A stretch of 64,000 nt of DNA from Anaerolineales bacterium (lineage in GTDB: Bacteria > Chloroflexota > Anaerolineae > Anaerolineales > UBA11579): assembly GCA_021463845.1 (NCBI GenBank), contig JAJTXV010000002.1, positions 290,962 through 354,961 on the forward strand, in the 5' to 3' direction. Positions 44,124-51,348 of this stretch are shown in pieces; positions within the stretch are counted from its first letter, which is position 1, and every line of letters starts with the position of its first letter. Below the pieces are notes generated by a model. It saw only the letters and a list, made by a program, of their open reading frames with translations. It searched no databases and was not told the DNA's origin. A program made the translations under genes and the position numbers.

Positions 44124-44852
44124 TTAGTCGCAGTGGCGTACGCCCACGAAGCACGGCATCTGGTCAGCCACCAAAGTTACCCAGCCGATGATGACGCCGA
44201 CCAGGATCACACCGCGCACCAGCAACGAGGCCCAATTCGGTTTTGAAGCCTTGCCGGCGCGCAAGTCTTTGGTGATGGGGGCGACGATGGCAACTGTCAC
44301 GGCGGCCATGAGCCACATCATGCCAAACAGCGGGAAGGGGAAACCTTCCCCATAGCTTCTCCTGTTGACGAGTTCCATGACCGCGAAAGGCAGGGTCATG
44401 AGCAAGCCGAGCAAAGCCGACAAACCCGTGGGCGCCCCATACAGCCACAAGCCCAAAAGCATCATCAGCAGGGCGATCCCGCTGAAGATGCCCGGGCCGC
44501 CTGGCAGCGGCAGCGAGCTGGGGTCTATGCCGAGCGCGCCCAGCAAAGTCATGGCGGCCAGCGGCAGGCAGAGAATAAAAGCGATTTTGGTGCGGATCTT
44601 TGGGTCAGACAAGAATTTGTTCATGTACAACTCCTTTAGGTGTTCCTGGGCTGCGGTTTTTAAGAGATCAGGCAGGGTGGCCAGCCATAAGCCTAGCAAT
44701 TGGCGGCGGCCGCCTGCGGCCAGGGCATCCCGGCTGCAGTCGCGGAAGACCTGCACAACCTGCTCGCCGTACTGCCGGCGAAAAGTAGGCGGGTACAGAT
44801 GCAGCAGGCGGGCAAACACGCGTTGTGAAGCGCCGAGTGTGTTGGCACCCAT
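44124..44852 (-). CDS. PadR-associated membrane protein
   Basis: A 242-residue protein. The N-terminal soluble part (about 1-70) has RLLHLYPPTFRRQYGEQVVQVFRD, a module commonly found at the start of proteins encoded next to PadR-like regulators. Five TM spans follow (about 87-105, 114-133, 140-160, 172-190, 205-225). The module is usually fused to permease or other membrane domains; the function is unknown. The start lies 3 nt after the padR stop, so PadR probably controls it. Confidence 0.7.
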   Translation of the reverse strand: MGANTLGASQRVFARLLHLYPPTFRRQYGEQVVQVFRDCSRDALAAGGRRQLLGLWLATLPDLLKTAAQEHLKELYMNKFLSDPKIRTKIAFILCLPLAAMTLLGALGIDPSSLPLPGGPGIFSGIALLMMLLGLWLYGAPTGLSALLGLLMTLPFAVMELVNRRSYGEGFPFPLFGMMWLMAAVTVAIVAPITKDLRAGKASKPNWASLLVRGVILVGVIIGWVTLVADQMPCFVGVRHCD

Positions 44853-44855
44853 GGG

Positions 44856-45221
44856 TCAGTTGTAGAGCTCCAGCGCGTTGAGCTGTTTGCTGCCGGCCAG
44901 CTGCACCAGTTTTTGCAGGCGGGTGGCCTCGGCCGCGGCGGTCTTGCGGCCCAGGCCACTGAGCTTGTAGTAGCGGCGGCGCTCGTCATCGAGGGCCGGG
45001 TCGGGGCGCTCGTCGCTTTCTTCGATGAGGCCCAGCTCCAGCATGCGCTTGATGGCCTGGTACAGGGTGCCGGGGCGCAGCAGCATCTCGCCATCGGTCT
45101 GGGCTTCGACCTCTTTCATGATGGCGTAGCCGTGGCGCTCCTGGTCGGTCAGCGCCAGCAGGATGTGGAACACGGCCGGGGTCAGCGGCAGCAGCTCGTG
45201 CGGGGTTTTGGCAGCGGTCAT
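44856..45221 (-). CDS. PadR-family transcriptional regulator
   Basis: A 121-residue winged-helix PadR protein. LTPAVFHILLALTDQERHGYAIMKEVE (about 13-39) and LRPGTLYQAIKRMLELGLIEES (about 48-69) are diagnostic; the second half is the dimerisation helix. The longer open frame up to 45488 is not real, because AGGAGAG is directly upstream of ATG 45221. It divergently faces the thrS T-box leader. TATCCA-TAT-TGGATA upstream is a candidate operator. Confidence 0.93.
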   Translation of the reverse strand: MTAAKTPHELLPLTPAVFHILLALTDQERHGYAIMKEVEAQTDGEMLLRPGTLYQAIKRMLELGLIEESDERPDPALDDERRRYYKLSGLGRKTAAAEATRLQKLVQLAGSKQLNALELYN

Positions 45222-45233
45222 AACTCTCCTATG

Positions 45234-45254
45234 TATCCATATTGGATATATCCA
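45234..45254. promoter_or_regulatory. Candidate PadR operator
   Basis: Inverted repeat TATCCA (45234-45239)-TAT-TGGATA (45243-45248), followed by another TATCCA (45249-45254), just upstream of the padR start codon. Confidence 0.55.
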
Positions 45255-45301
45255 TGAACGATATTGCCTTATTGGCGCCTGCTTTGTCAAGAGGCAAAAA
45301 C

Positions 45302-45330
45302 TTGCCTGAGGGCAGCCCTGCCCGTATAAT
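45302..45330 (+). promoter_or_regulatory. Promoter of the T-box/thrS unit
   Basis: TTGCCT (45302-45307), a 17-bp spacer and TATAAT (45325-45330). Confidence 0.75.
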
Positions 45331-45336
45331 CTGCCC

Positions 45337-45605
45337 ACATTCGAATATCCGCATGGACCGGGACGAGTAGCTGAACCCGCTGCCACCAGAGAGCCGAAGC
45401 CATAGACTGAAAGCTTCAGCAGGCCAGCCTTCAGCCAAAACCCCCCGCGAGCGGTGAGCCGGAACAGCAGCGCCACGGCGCAGCGCACTAAGGCGAACGG
45501 GCGCTCCCGTTACAGGGCAATCGAGATATGTACGCCGTTGGCGTGCATAACGTAGGTGGAACCGCGGACGCAAGTTCGCCCTATACATGGGCGAACTTTT
45601 TGTTT
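45337..45605 (+). promoter_or_regulatory. T-box riboswitch of thrS
   Basis: The leader holds GGACGAGTAG (45361-45370, stem I S-turn), AGAGAGCCG and GCGGTGAGCCGG (stem I apical motifs), a stem III AACGGG/CCCGTT (45496-45511), and the T-box sequence AGGTGGAACCGCGG (45554-45567) before a terminator. Uncharged tRNA-Thr would bind and stabilise the antiterminator. ACT (45487-45489), a threonine codon at the foot of stem I, is the most likely specifier, but stem I has an extra internal hairpin and I could not fold it fully. Confidence 0.88.
45572..45605 (+). terminator. T-box-controlled terminator of thrS
   Basis: AAGTTCGCCC / GGGCGAACTT with a 7-nt loop and a TTTTTGTTT tail, just before the thrS RBS. 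Confidence 0.92.
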
Positions 45606-45616
45606 AAGGAGCATGA

Positions 45617-47416
45617 ATGGCAAAGCAACAAGAGAAGTACGAAGACAGCAACCTCTACAAGATCCGCCACTCGGCCGCGCACATCATGGCCCAGGCGGTC
45701 AGCGAACTGTTCGCGCCGGGCGAAGCCAAAGTGGCGATCGGCCCGCCGATCGAGGATGGGTTCTACTATGACTTTGACCTGCCGCGCCCTCTGACGCCGG
45801 ACGACTTCCCCGCCATCGAGGAGCGCATGCGCGCCATCATCGGCAGCGACTTCAAGTTCGAGAAGCGCGTCGTCAGCGCCGACGAAGCCCGCCAGGAGTT
45901 CAAAGCCCAGCCGTACAAGCTGGAGCTGATCGAGGGCCTTGACAAAGGCGGCTTCGACGAGAACGGCAATCCGCTGAAGGAGAAGCCGGAGATCTCGTTC
46001 TATACGCACGATACCTTCACCGACCTGTGCCGCGGCCCGCATGTGGCGAGCACCAAGCAGATCGCGCCCGACGCGTTCAAGCTGATGAGCATCGCCGGCG
46101 CCTACTGGCGCGGCGACGAGAACAACAAGCAACTGCAGCGCGTCTACGGCACGGCTTGGGAGAACGCTGAACAGTTGGCCGACTATCTCTGGCGCCAGGA
46201 AGAGGCCAAGAAGCGCGACCACCGCAAGCTGGGCAAGGAGCTTGGCCTGTTCCATTTCTCGGAGGATGTGGGGCCGGGAGTGCCCCTGTTCACGCCCAAG
46301 GGTGAGATGCTGCGCCACCTGATGGAAGGCTACGTGCGCGACGTACAGACCCGCTATGGCTACCAGCATGTGTGGACGGGCCACATCGTCAAGGAAGACC
46401 TGTACAAGCGCTCCGGCCATTACGAGAACTACAGTGATGTCATGTTCCCGCCAATGGTGGATGAAGATGTTGCCTTCCGCCTGAAGCCCATGAACTGCCC
46501 CAGCCACATGACGCTGTACAAAGAGATGGGTCTGCACTCGTACCGCGAGCTGCCGATGCGCTTCTGTGAATTCGCCACGCTGTACCGCTACGAAAAATCC
46601 GGCGAACTCTCCGGTCTGGCACGCGTGCGCTCGCTGACCCAGGATGATTGCCACGTGTTCTGCACGCCCGAACAGATCGAAAGCGAGTTCACCCTGGCGC
46701 TCAACCTGATCCGTGAGGTGCTCGACCGCTATCGCTTCTCAGACTACAGCGTGCGCCTCTCGCTCAAGGGTGAAGAAGGCAAATACGTGGACGATGCGGA
46801 CAAATGGGGCCGCGCCGAGAAAGCGCTGCGCGCCGCGCTGGACAAGAACAATGTGGACTACTGGGAAGCCGAAGGCGAAGCCGCCTTCTACGGCCCCAAG
46901 GCTGATTTCATCGCCCGGGATGTGCTCGGCCGCGAGTGGCAGCTCTCCACCATCCAGGTCGATTTCATCCAGCCTGCCCGTCTGGGGCTGAGCTACATCG
47001 GCGAGGACAACAAGGAGCACACGCCGGTGCTGCTCCACCGCGCCGTCACGGGCACCACCGAGCGCTTCATGGCCACGATCATCGAGCACTTCGCCGGGGC
47101 TTTCCCGGTCTGGCTGGCGCCGGTGCAGGCTACGCTGATCCCGATCGCCGACCGCCATGTGGAGGCCGCCAACCAGGTGGCTGCCCAGCTGCGCGCCGCC
47201 GGCCTGCGGGCCGAGGTGGACGCCGGCAGCGACCGTATGGGCGCCAAGATCCGCTACGCCCAATCGCAAAAGGTGCCGTACATGCTGGTGATGGGCGATA
47301 AGGAAGTCGAAGCTGGCGCGGTGGCCGTGCGCCTGCGCTCCGGCGAGGACCTGGGCGCCCTGCCTGTGGCCGACTTCCTGGCGCGCGCCACGGCAGACAT
47401 CGAAAAGGGCGACTAA
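45617..47416 (+). CDS. thrS: Threonyl-tRNA synthetase without TGS domain
   Basis: A 599-residue class II synthetase. The N2 editing domain carries the two zinc-like His pairs HSAAH (18-22) and TDLCRGPH (CxxxH near 137-141). The catalytic core has motif 1 region, motif 2 (FRYE-like RFCEFATLYRYEKSGELSGLARVRSLTQDD) and motif 3 (HRAVTGTTERFMA), and the anticodon domain ends the protein. The usual N-terminal TGS domain (about 60 residues) is missing, as in some phyla. AAGGAG (45606-45611) sets ATG 45617. A T-box leader controls it. Confidence 0.96.
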   Translation: MAKQQEKYEDSNLYKIRHSAAHIMAQAVSELFAPGEAKVAIGPPIEDGFYYDFDLPRPLTPDDFPAIEERMRAIIGSDFKFEKRVVSADEARQEFKAQPYKLELIEGLDKGGFDENGNPLKEKPEISFYTHDTFTDLCRGPHVASTKQIAPDAFKLMSIAGAYWRGDENNKQLQRVYGTAWENAEQLADYLWRQEEAKKRDHRKLGKELGLFHFSEDVGPGVPLFTPKGEMLRHLMEGYVRDVQTRYGYQHVWTGHIVKEDLYKRSGHYENYSDVMFPPMVDEDVAFRLKPMNCPSHMTLYKEMGLHSYRELPMRFCEFATLYRYEKSGELSGLARVRSLTQDDCHVFCTPEQIESEFTLALNLIREVLDRYRFSDYSVRLSLKGEEGKYVDDADKWGRAEKALRAALDKNNVDYWEAEGEAAFYGPKADFIARDVLGREWQLSTIQVDFIQPARLGLSYIGEDNKEHTPVLLHRAVTGTTERFMATIIEHFAGAFPVWLAPVQATLIPIADRHVEAANQVAAQLRAAGLRAEVDAGSDRMGAKIRYAQSQKVPYMLVMGDKEVEAGAVAVRLRSGEDLGALPVADFLARATADIEKGD

Positions 47417-47423
47417 CGCAAGG

Positions 47424-47451
47424 CAAATGCCCTGATTGATAAGGGCATTTG
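47424..47451 (+). other. Stem-loop after thrS
   Basis: CAAATGCCC / GGGCATTTG with a 10-nt loop directly after the thrS stop. There is no T-run, so it is either a weak terminator or an RNA-stabilising hairpin. Confidence 0.45.
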
Positions 47452-47497
47452 TCAATACGAAGCTGCCCGCCTGTCTTTTACAGTATGGATAAGCAGT

Positions 47498-47544
47498 AAG
47501 AGCCCTGACGCGGCGTCTCCTCACCGCTCTGGGCTCTTGCTTTT
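47498..47544 (+). terminator. Hairpin with T-run in the leader of the cupin gene
   Basis: AAGAGCCC (47498-47505) pairs with GGGCTCTT (47531-47538), then GCTTTT. An inner GACG-CGG-CGTC hairpin fits in the loop. It lies 10-20 nt before the cupin RBS, so it is either a thrS terminator or an attenuator. Confidence 0.5.
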
Positions 47545-47564
47545 ATAGTCAAGGAGGCTGCGTA

Positions 47565-47927
47565 GTGAAAGCTGTTTCGTTGTTGGATGGCTTGGTGTTC
47601 AAAGAAGATGGACCCAACGCCCAGCCGTTGGTAGTGGATGAAAGCGGGCGCGTGATGCGCTTTACCTTGAAGCCGGGCCAGGTGTTGAAGCCACATCGCG
47701 GGCCCAAGATCGCCCTGCTCATGATCGTGCTCAAAGGGCGCGGCTTGTTCCGTGGCGAGGACGCGCAGCCCATCGAGTGCGGCCCTGGCACCATGCTGGT
47801 CTTCGATGTTGAGGAGCTACACGGCGCCCAGGCGCTGGACGAGGAGCTGGTGTTCCTGGCCATCCTGCGCCAAACGCCTGATCCACAGCCGTTGCCGCAC
47901 GGCGCGCCGGTGATCCAGGTACAGTAG
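47565..47927 (+). CDS. Cupin-domain protein
   Basis: A 120-residue single cupin. Motif 1 is around LKPGQVLKPHRGPKIALLMIVLKG (about 26-49), with one His; motif 2 is around GPGTMLVFDVEELHGAQAL (about 68-86), with His in ELHGA. Metal-ligand histidines are sparse, so the role may be regulatory or sugar-binding rather than catalytic. AAGGAGG lies 7 nt before the GTG start. A terminator-like hairpin lies upstream, so it is likely separately regulated from thrS. Confidence 0.8.
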   Translation: MKAVSLLDGLVFKEDGPNAQPLVVDESGRVMRFTLKPGQVLKPHRGPKIALLMIVLKGRGLFRGEDAQPIECGPGTMLVFDVEELHGAQALDEELVFLAILRQTPDPQPLPHGAPVIQVQ

Positions 47928-47954
47928 TGATCCTATAAGGAGCAATGCAAAGTT

Positions 47955-48203
47955 ATGCCAATGATCGTTATGTATGGCGCAGTGGATTGTGATGACACCC
48001 AGCGCACCCGTGCTCATTTGCACGCGCGCCAAATTCCCTTCCAGGAAGTAAGCATTGACGAAGATCCCGAAGCGGAACGCTTTGTGATCTTTATAAACAA
48101 CGGCTTTCGCAGCACACCCACCCTGGTGATCGGTGAGGGCAAGCGCAGAGTGGTCTATACCGAACCGAGCAACGCAGAACTGGACGAAGAACTGAAGGCT
48201 TGA
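47955..48203 (+). CDS. Glutaredoxin/NrdH-like thioredoxin-fold protein, monothiol CxxT
   Basis: An 82-residue protein with the compact glutaredoxin fold. IVMYGAVDCDDTQRTRAHLH has Cys12 followed by Asp-Asp-Thr, so only the first active-site cysteine is kept. The cis-Pro is in RSTPTLVIG. It is a monothiol variant; it might work with a low-molecular thiol or act as a binding protein. AGGAG lies 12 nt before ATG. A short competing ATG at 47945 in another frame encodes only fifteen codons and is not credible. A terminator follows. Confidence 0.85.
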   Translation: MPMIVMYGAVDCDDTQRTRAHLHARQIPFQEVSIDEDPEAERFVIFINNGFRSTPTLVIGEGKRRVVYTEPSNAELDEELKA

Positions 48204-48205
48204 TA

Positions 48206-48234
48206 AAAAAGCCGGAGCCATGCTCCGGCTTTTT
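48206..48234 (+). terminator. Terminator after the glutaredoxin-like gene
   Basis: AAAAAGCCGGAGC / GCTCCGGCTTTTT stem with a 3-nt loop and T tail. Confidence 0.92.
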
Positions 48235-48368
48235 GCTTTTACCCCTCGGGCATATAGCTTTCAATCATCTTGGTAGTAAAATCCGCCTGCGCTTCTTAGA
48301 GCGAGTCACTTTTATCAAACCTTGATCATCAATACCTAACCCCCTCTTCGCCTACATTACGAGGATCC

Positions 48369-48698
48369 ATGCTGACGGTTGCCCTGTTGTTGCTGTCGAA
48401 TATTTTCATGACATTTGCCTGGTATGGGCATTTGAAATACACCGATGTGCCTTTGTGGAAGGTGATCGGCGTAAGCTGGGGGATCGCTTTCTTTGAATAC
48501 TGCCTCATGGTGCCGGCCAACCGCCTGGGCTACGGCCAGTTCAGCGCTGTGCAGCTCAAGACCATTCAGGAGATCATTACCCTGACGGTGTTTGCATTCT
48601 TTTCCGTGTACTACTTGAAAGAAGAGTTTCGCTGGAACTACCTTGTCGGCTTCGTGCTGATCGTGGCGGCGGCTTACTTCGTGTTCAAGAAGTGGTAG
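48369..48698 (+). CDS. DUF486 (DMT-like) membrane protein
   Basis: A 109-residue protein with four TM helices. LLLLSNIFMTFAWYGHLK (about 6-23) and SWGIAFFEYCLMVPANRLGY (about 36-55) are the DUF486 signature. The family resembles half-size drug/metabolite transporters (EmrE-like), but no substrate is known. Its end overlaps the convergent GGDEF gene by 14 bp. Confidence 0.9.
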   Translation: MLTVALLLLSNIFMTFAWYGHLKYTDVPLWKVIGVSWGIAFFEYCLMVPANRLGYGQFSAVQLKTIQEIITLTVFAFFSVYYLKEEFRWNYLVGFVLIVAAAYFVFKKW

Positions 48699-49770
48699 CC
48701 AGGCTTACCTGATTGCGGCCAGCCCGCTTGCCGGCATACAGCGCTTTGTCGGCGCGTTTGATCAGCTGCTGAAAATCCTCACTTGCGCGCAGGCTGGCCG
48801 CGCCGATCGTCATGGTGAGCAGGCTTGGTTTCTCGCCGGTTTCAAAGGGCGTCTGCTCTACTGCGCTGCGTATGCGTTCAGCTACCACCGCCGCGCCCGC
48901 CAGGTCCGTGTTGGGAAGCAGCACCAGGAACTCTTCGCCGCCCCAGCGGCACATGGCCTCGCTCTCGCGCACAGTCGTCTTGAGCAGATCGGCAAAACCG
49001 GCCAACGCCATATCGCCTGCCTCATGTCCGTACTCATCATTGATGGATTTGAAATGGTCCAAGTCGCACATCAGGATCGAGAGCGGCAGGCTGTGGCGCA
49101 GGCTGCGGGCCACTTCGCGCCCGGCCAGCTCCGTCATCATGCGGCGGTTGTGCAGCCCGGTCAGCAGGTCGGTGGTGGCCAGCTGGGTCAGGTTGGCCTG
49201 CTGCTCGGTGATCACGCGGAAGTAGCGCCATACAATGCTGGAGATGGCAAAGATCGCGGTGGCTTGGTTGACCCCGCGCATAAGCGAGAAGGCCGTAGCA
49301 TCCAGCTGAGTAGCTGGTTGGGTTGTGCCGGCCACCTCCTGCAAAATGATCACATACAGCGCAAAGGCGATCACCAGCGCCAGCTTGGCTCCTGCAGCCA
49401 TGCGGGAGCTAACCACCATGACGGGGAACATGGCCAAAAGTAGGGTCTGGAAGCCAGCCACGCGCCCCAGGCTCAGCGTCAGCACGCTGAGCGCGGTCAG
49501 ATAAACGCCCCAAAACAGAAGAAGCCCGGGAATGAAAACACGCGCTCTCTGCCCTGGATTCAGTGCCCACAATAGGCTTGTACACACAATCCCATAGACA
49601 AAAGTCACCACCCATAAGTGACTATCCAGCGCGATCAACAGAATGGTGTGCAGCAGACTGACTGCGATGCTTAAAATGGCCGCAAATCGGGTTATCTGCC
49701 GGTAGGCCAGCCTGACCAGGTCCGTATTTTCGTAGGGTTTGACGCGGAATGCGCTTTGTAAGCTAAGCAT
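48685..49770 (-). CDS. Membrane diguanylate cyclase (GGDEF)
   Basis: A 361-residue protein. About six TM helices fill residues 15-180, then a GGDEF domain (about 200-360) with DHFKSINDEYGHEAGD and the active loop RWGGEEF. GGEEF is active in known cyclases, so synthesis of c-di-GMP is expected. An I-site RxxD five residues before is not evident. I prefer ATG 49770 over TTG 49797: TATAAT (minus strand 49783-49778) lies 7 nt before it, so a leaderless message. It pairs functionally with the HD-GYP enzyme near 6-8 kb. Confidence 0.9.
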   Translation of the reverse strand: MLSLQSAFRVKPYENTDLVRLAYRQITRFAAILSIAVSLLHTILLIALDSHLWVVTFVYGIVCTSLLWALNPGQRARVFIPGLLLFWGVYLTALSVLTLSLGRVAGFQTLLLAMFPVMVVSSRMAAGAKLALVIAFALYVIILQEVAGTTQPATQLDATAFSLMRGVNQATAIFAISSIVWRYFRVITEQQANLTQLATTDLLTGLHNRRMMTELAGREVARSLRHSLPLSILMCDLDHFKSINDEYGHEAGDMALAGFADLLKTTVRESEAMCRWGGEEFLVLLPNTDLAGAAVVAERIRSAVEQTPFETGEKPSLLTMTIGAASLRASEDFQQLIKRADKALYAGKRAGRNQVSLATTS

Positions 49771-49777
49771 GGCCCAA

Positions 49778-49783
49778 ATTATA
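49778..49783 (-). promoter_or_regulatory. -10 box implying a leaderless GGDEF message
   Basis: TATAAT on the minus strand, 7 nt before ATG 49770, with no Shine-Dalgarno. Confidence 0.6.
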
Positions 49784-49926
49784 GCATAGCTCAGCAAGCC
49801 CGCCTGTTCCTTGACATGGCAGTCCTATCTCCCTGGAAGGGCATTTTTGCGTGTATATACGTGGTTATAGGCTCGGTTAAGCTACCCATCCCAGATATCT
49901 TTTTAGTTGCACCCCCTACCCCCATG

Positions 49927-50079
49927 CCTAAAACGAACAACATCTTGTACTGGTATAAGCTGGCGTTTTTGCAGCGCCAGCTTTGCTGGCGCAAAAAAGG
50001 CCCGCGCCGCAAAGCGGCGCAGCACTCCCACACCTAAAATGAACAACATCTTGAGGTGGAGTTGCGCCGCGCAGCAGCG
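49927..50079. repeat. Direct-repeat and hairpin block upstream of the dehydrogenase gene
   Basis: CCTAAAAYGAACAACATCTTG occurs at 49927-49947 and 50033-50053 (106-bp period, one difference). Between and after them are three strong inverted repeats: GCGCCAGC-TTT-GCTGGCGC, GCGCCGC-AAA-GCGGCGC and GTTGCGC-9 nt-GCGCAAC. No gene is apparent in 49799-50100. The block may be a local duplication, a dispersed repeat, or an RNA element. Confidence 0.6.
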
Positions 50080-50088
50080 CAACACTGG

Positions 50089-50094
50089 TACACT
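50089..50094 (+). promoter_or_regulatory. Extended -10 of the alcohol dehydrogenase gene
   Basis: TGG-TACACT with 6 nt before ATG 50101 and no RBS, so probably leaderless. Confidence 0.5.
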
Positions 50095-50100
50095 GCCATC

Positions 50101-51330
50101 ATGAAAGCCGTCCAATTCAACTTCACCATCCCCCGCTACGCCCTGGGGCTGGCGGTCGCCAAAGCAGCTCCCTCGCTGCTGTGGAGCGGCCTGTCGTGCA
50201 CCAGCATGCAGGATGTGCCCGAGCCCAGCTTCCCCACCCAGCAGTGGGTGCGCATCAAAACCCGCCTGGGCGGCATTTGCGGCACGGATCTGGGCACCAT
50301 TTACCTGCACACCAGCCCGTATTTCTCTCCGTACAGCGACTTCCCCTTTACTTTTGGACACGAAAATGTAGGCACGATCTCTGAGGTCGGCGCTGAGGTC
50401 AAGGGCTTCAAGCCCGGCCAGCGTGTGATCGTCGAGCCGACCTTGTGGTGCGCGCCGCGCGGCTATGAAAAGGCCGAGTGGTGCGAATATTGCGCCAAGG
50501 GCGAGATCAACCGCTGCGCCCGCCGCAGTGGCGGCAAGCTGGCCCCAGGCATGTTCATCGGCTCCTCCAAGGATACCGGCGGCAGCTGGTCTGAGTCGTT
50601 CATCGCCCACCAGAGTCAGCTGTACCTGGTGCCAGACAAGATCAGTGACGAGAATGCGTTGATGGTCGAACCGTTCGCCTGCGCGGTGCACTGCGTGCTG
50701 ATGGATATGCCTGATGACGATGAAACCATCCTGATCCTGGGCGCGGGCACCATGGGGTTGGTGACCCTGGCCGCCCTGCGCGGGTTGGGCAGCAAGGCCA
50801 AGATCCTGGTCTCAGCCCGCTACCCCCACCAGGCTGAGGCGGCCCGCAAGCTGGGCGCTGATGAAGTATTGAGCGGGCGCGACCTGTATACCCAGATCGC
50901 TGAGCGCACCGGCGCCACCCTGCTCAAGCCCACCATCGGCAAGCTGGTGATGGAAGGCGGCGTGGACCGCGTCTACGAGTGCACCGGCAACGACAATTCA
51001 CTGGATGATGCCAACCGCTTCGCCAAGCGAGGCGGCACCGTGGTGCTGGTGGGCTTGCCCGGCCAGGCCAAAGGCATCGACTGGTCGGCGATCTTTACGC
51101 AGGAGTTGCGTATCCTCTCCGCCACCGAGTACAGCCACGCCGATGAGTACAAGGGCAAAACCTGGAAGAGCTACGATCTGGCGCTTGACCTGATGGAAAA
51201 GGGCACAGTGGATCTGGGCTGGATGGTGACGCGCACCTATGCGCTGATAGATTATAAAAAGGCGTTGGGTGATCTTGCGCAAAAGGGCTCAGAAGGCATT
51301 ATCAAAGCAGCCTTTGCGTTTCCTGAATAA
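50101..51330 (+). CDS. Zinc-dependent medium-chain alcohol/sorbitol dehydrogenase family protein
   Basis: A 409-residue MDR enzyme. The catalytic zinc ligand region is GGICGTDLGTI (Cys near 59) plus GHENVGTI (about 85-92); a structural-zinc-like lobe has ECEYC-type cysteines in EWCEYCAKGEINRC; the Rossmann motif is LILGAGTMGLVTLAAL (about 216-231). The final GGVDRVYECTGN is typical. The longer start at 50056 lies in the repeat block, so ATG 50101 is used. Substrate unknown: threonine, sorbitol or aryl alcohol-type are possible. It is followed by the membrane gene in the same direction (18-nt gap). Confidence 0.88.
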   Translation: MKAVQFNFTIPRYALGLAVAKAAPSLLWSGLSCTSMQDVPEPSFPTQQWVRIKTRLGGICGTDLGTIYLHTSPYFSPYSDFPFTFGHENVGTISEVGAEVKGFKPGQRVIVEPTLWCAPRGYEKAEWCEYCAKGEINRCARRSGGKLAPGMFIGSSKDTGGSWSESFIAHQSQLYLVPDKISDENALMVEPFACAVHCVLMDMPDDDETILILGAGTMGLVTLAALRGLGSKAKILVSARYPHQAEAARKLGADEVLSGRDLYTQIAERTGATLLKPTIGKLVMEGGVDRVYECTGNDNSLDDANRFAKRGGTVVLVGLPGQAKGIDWSAIFTQELRILSATEYSHADEYKGKTWKSYDLALDLMEKGTVDLGWMVTRTYALIDYKKALGDLAQKGSEGIIKAAFAFPE

Positions 51331-51348
51331 AAGCTGGAGGATGGAATA

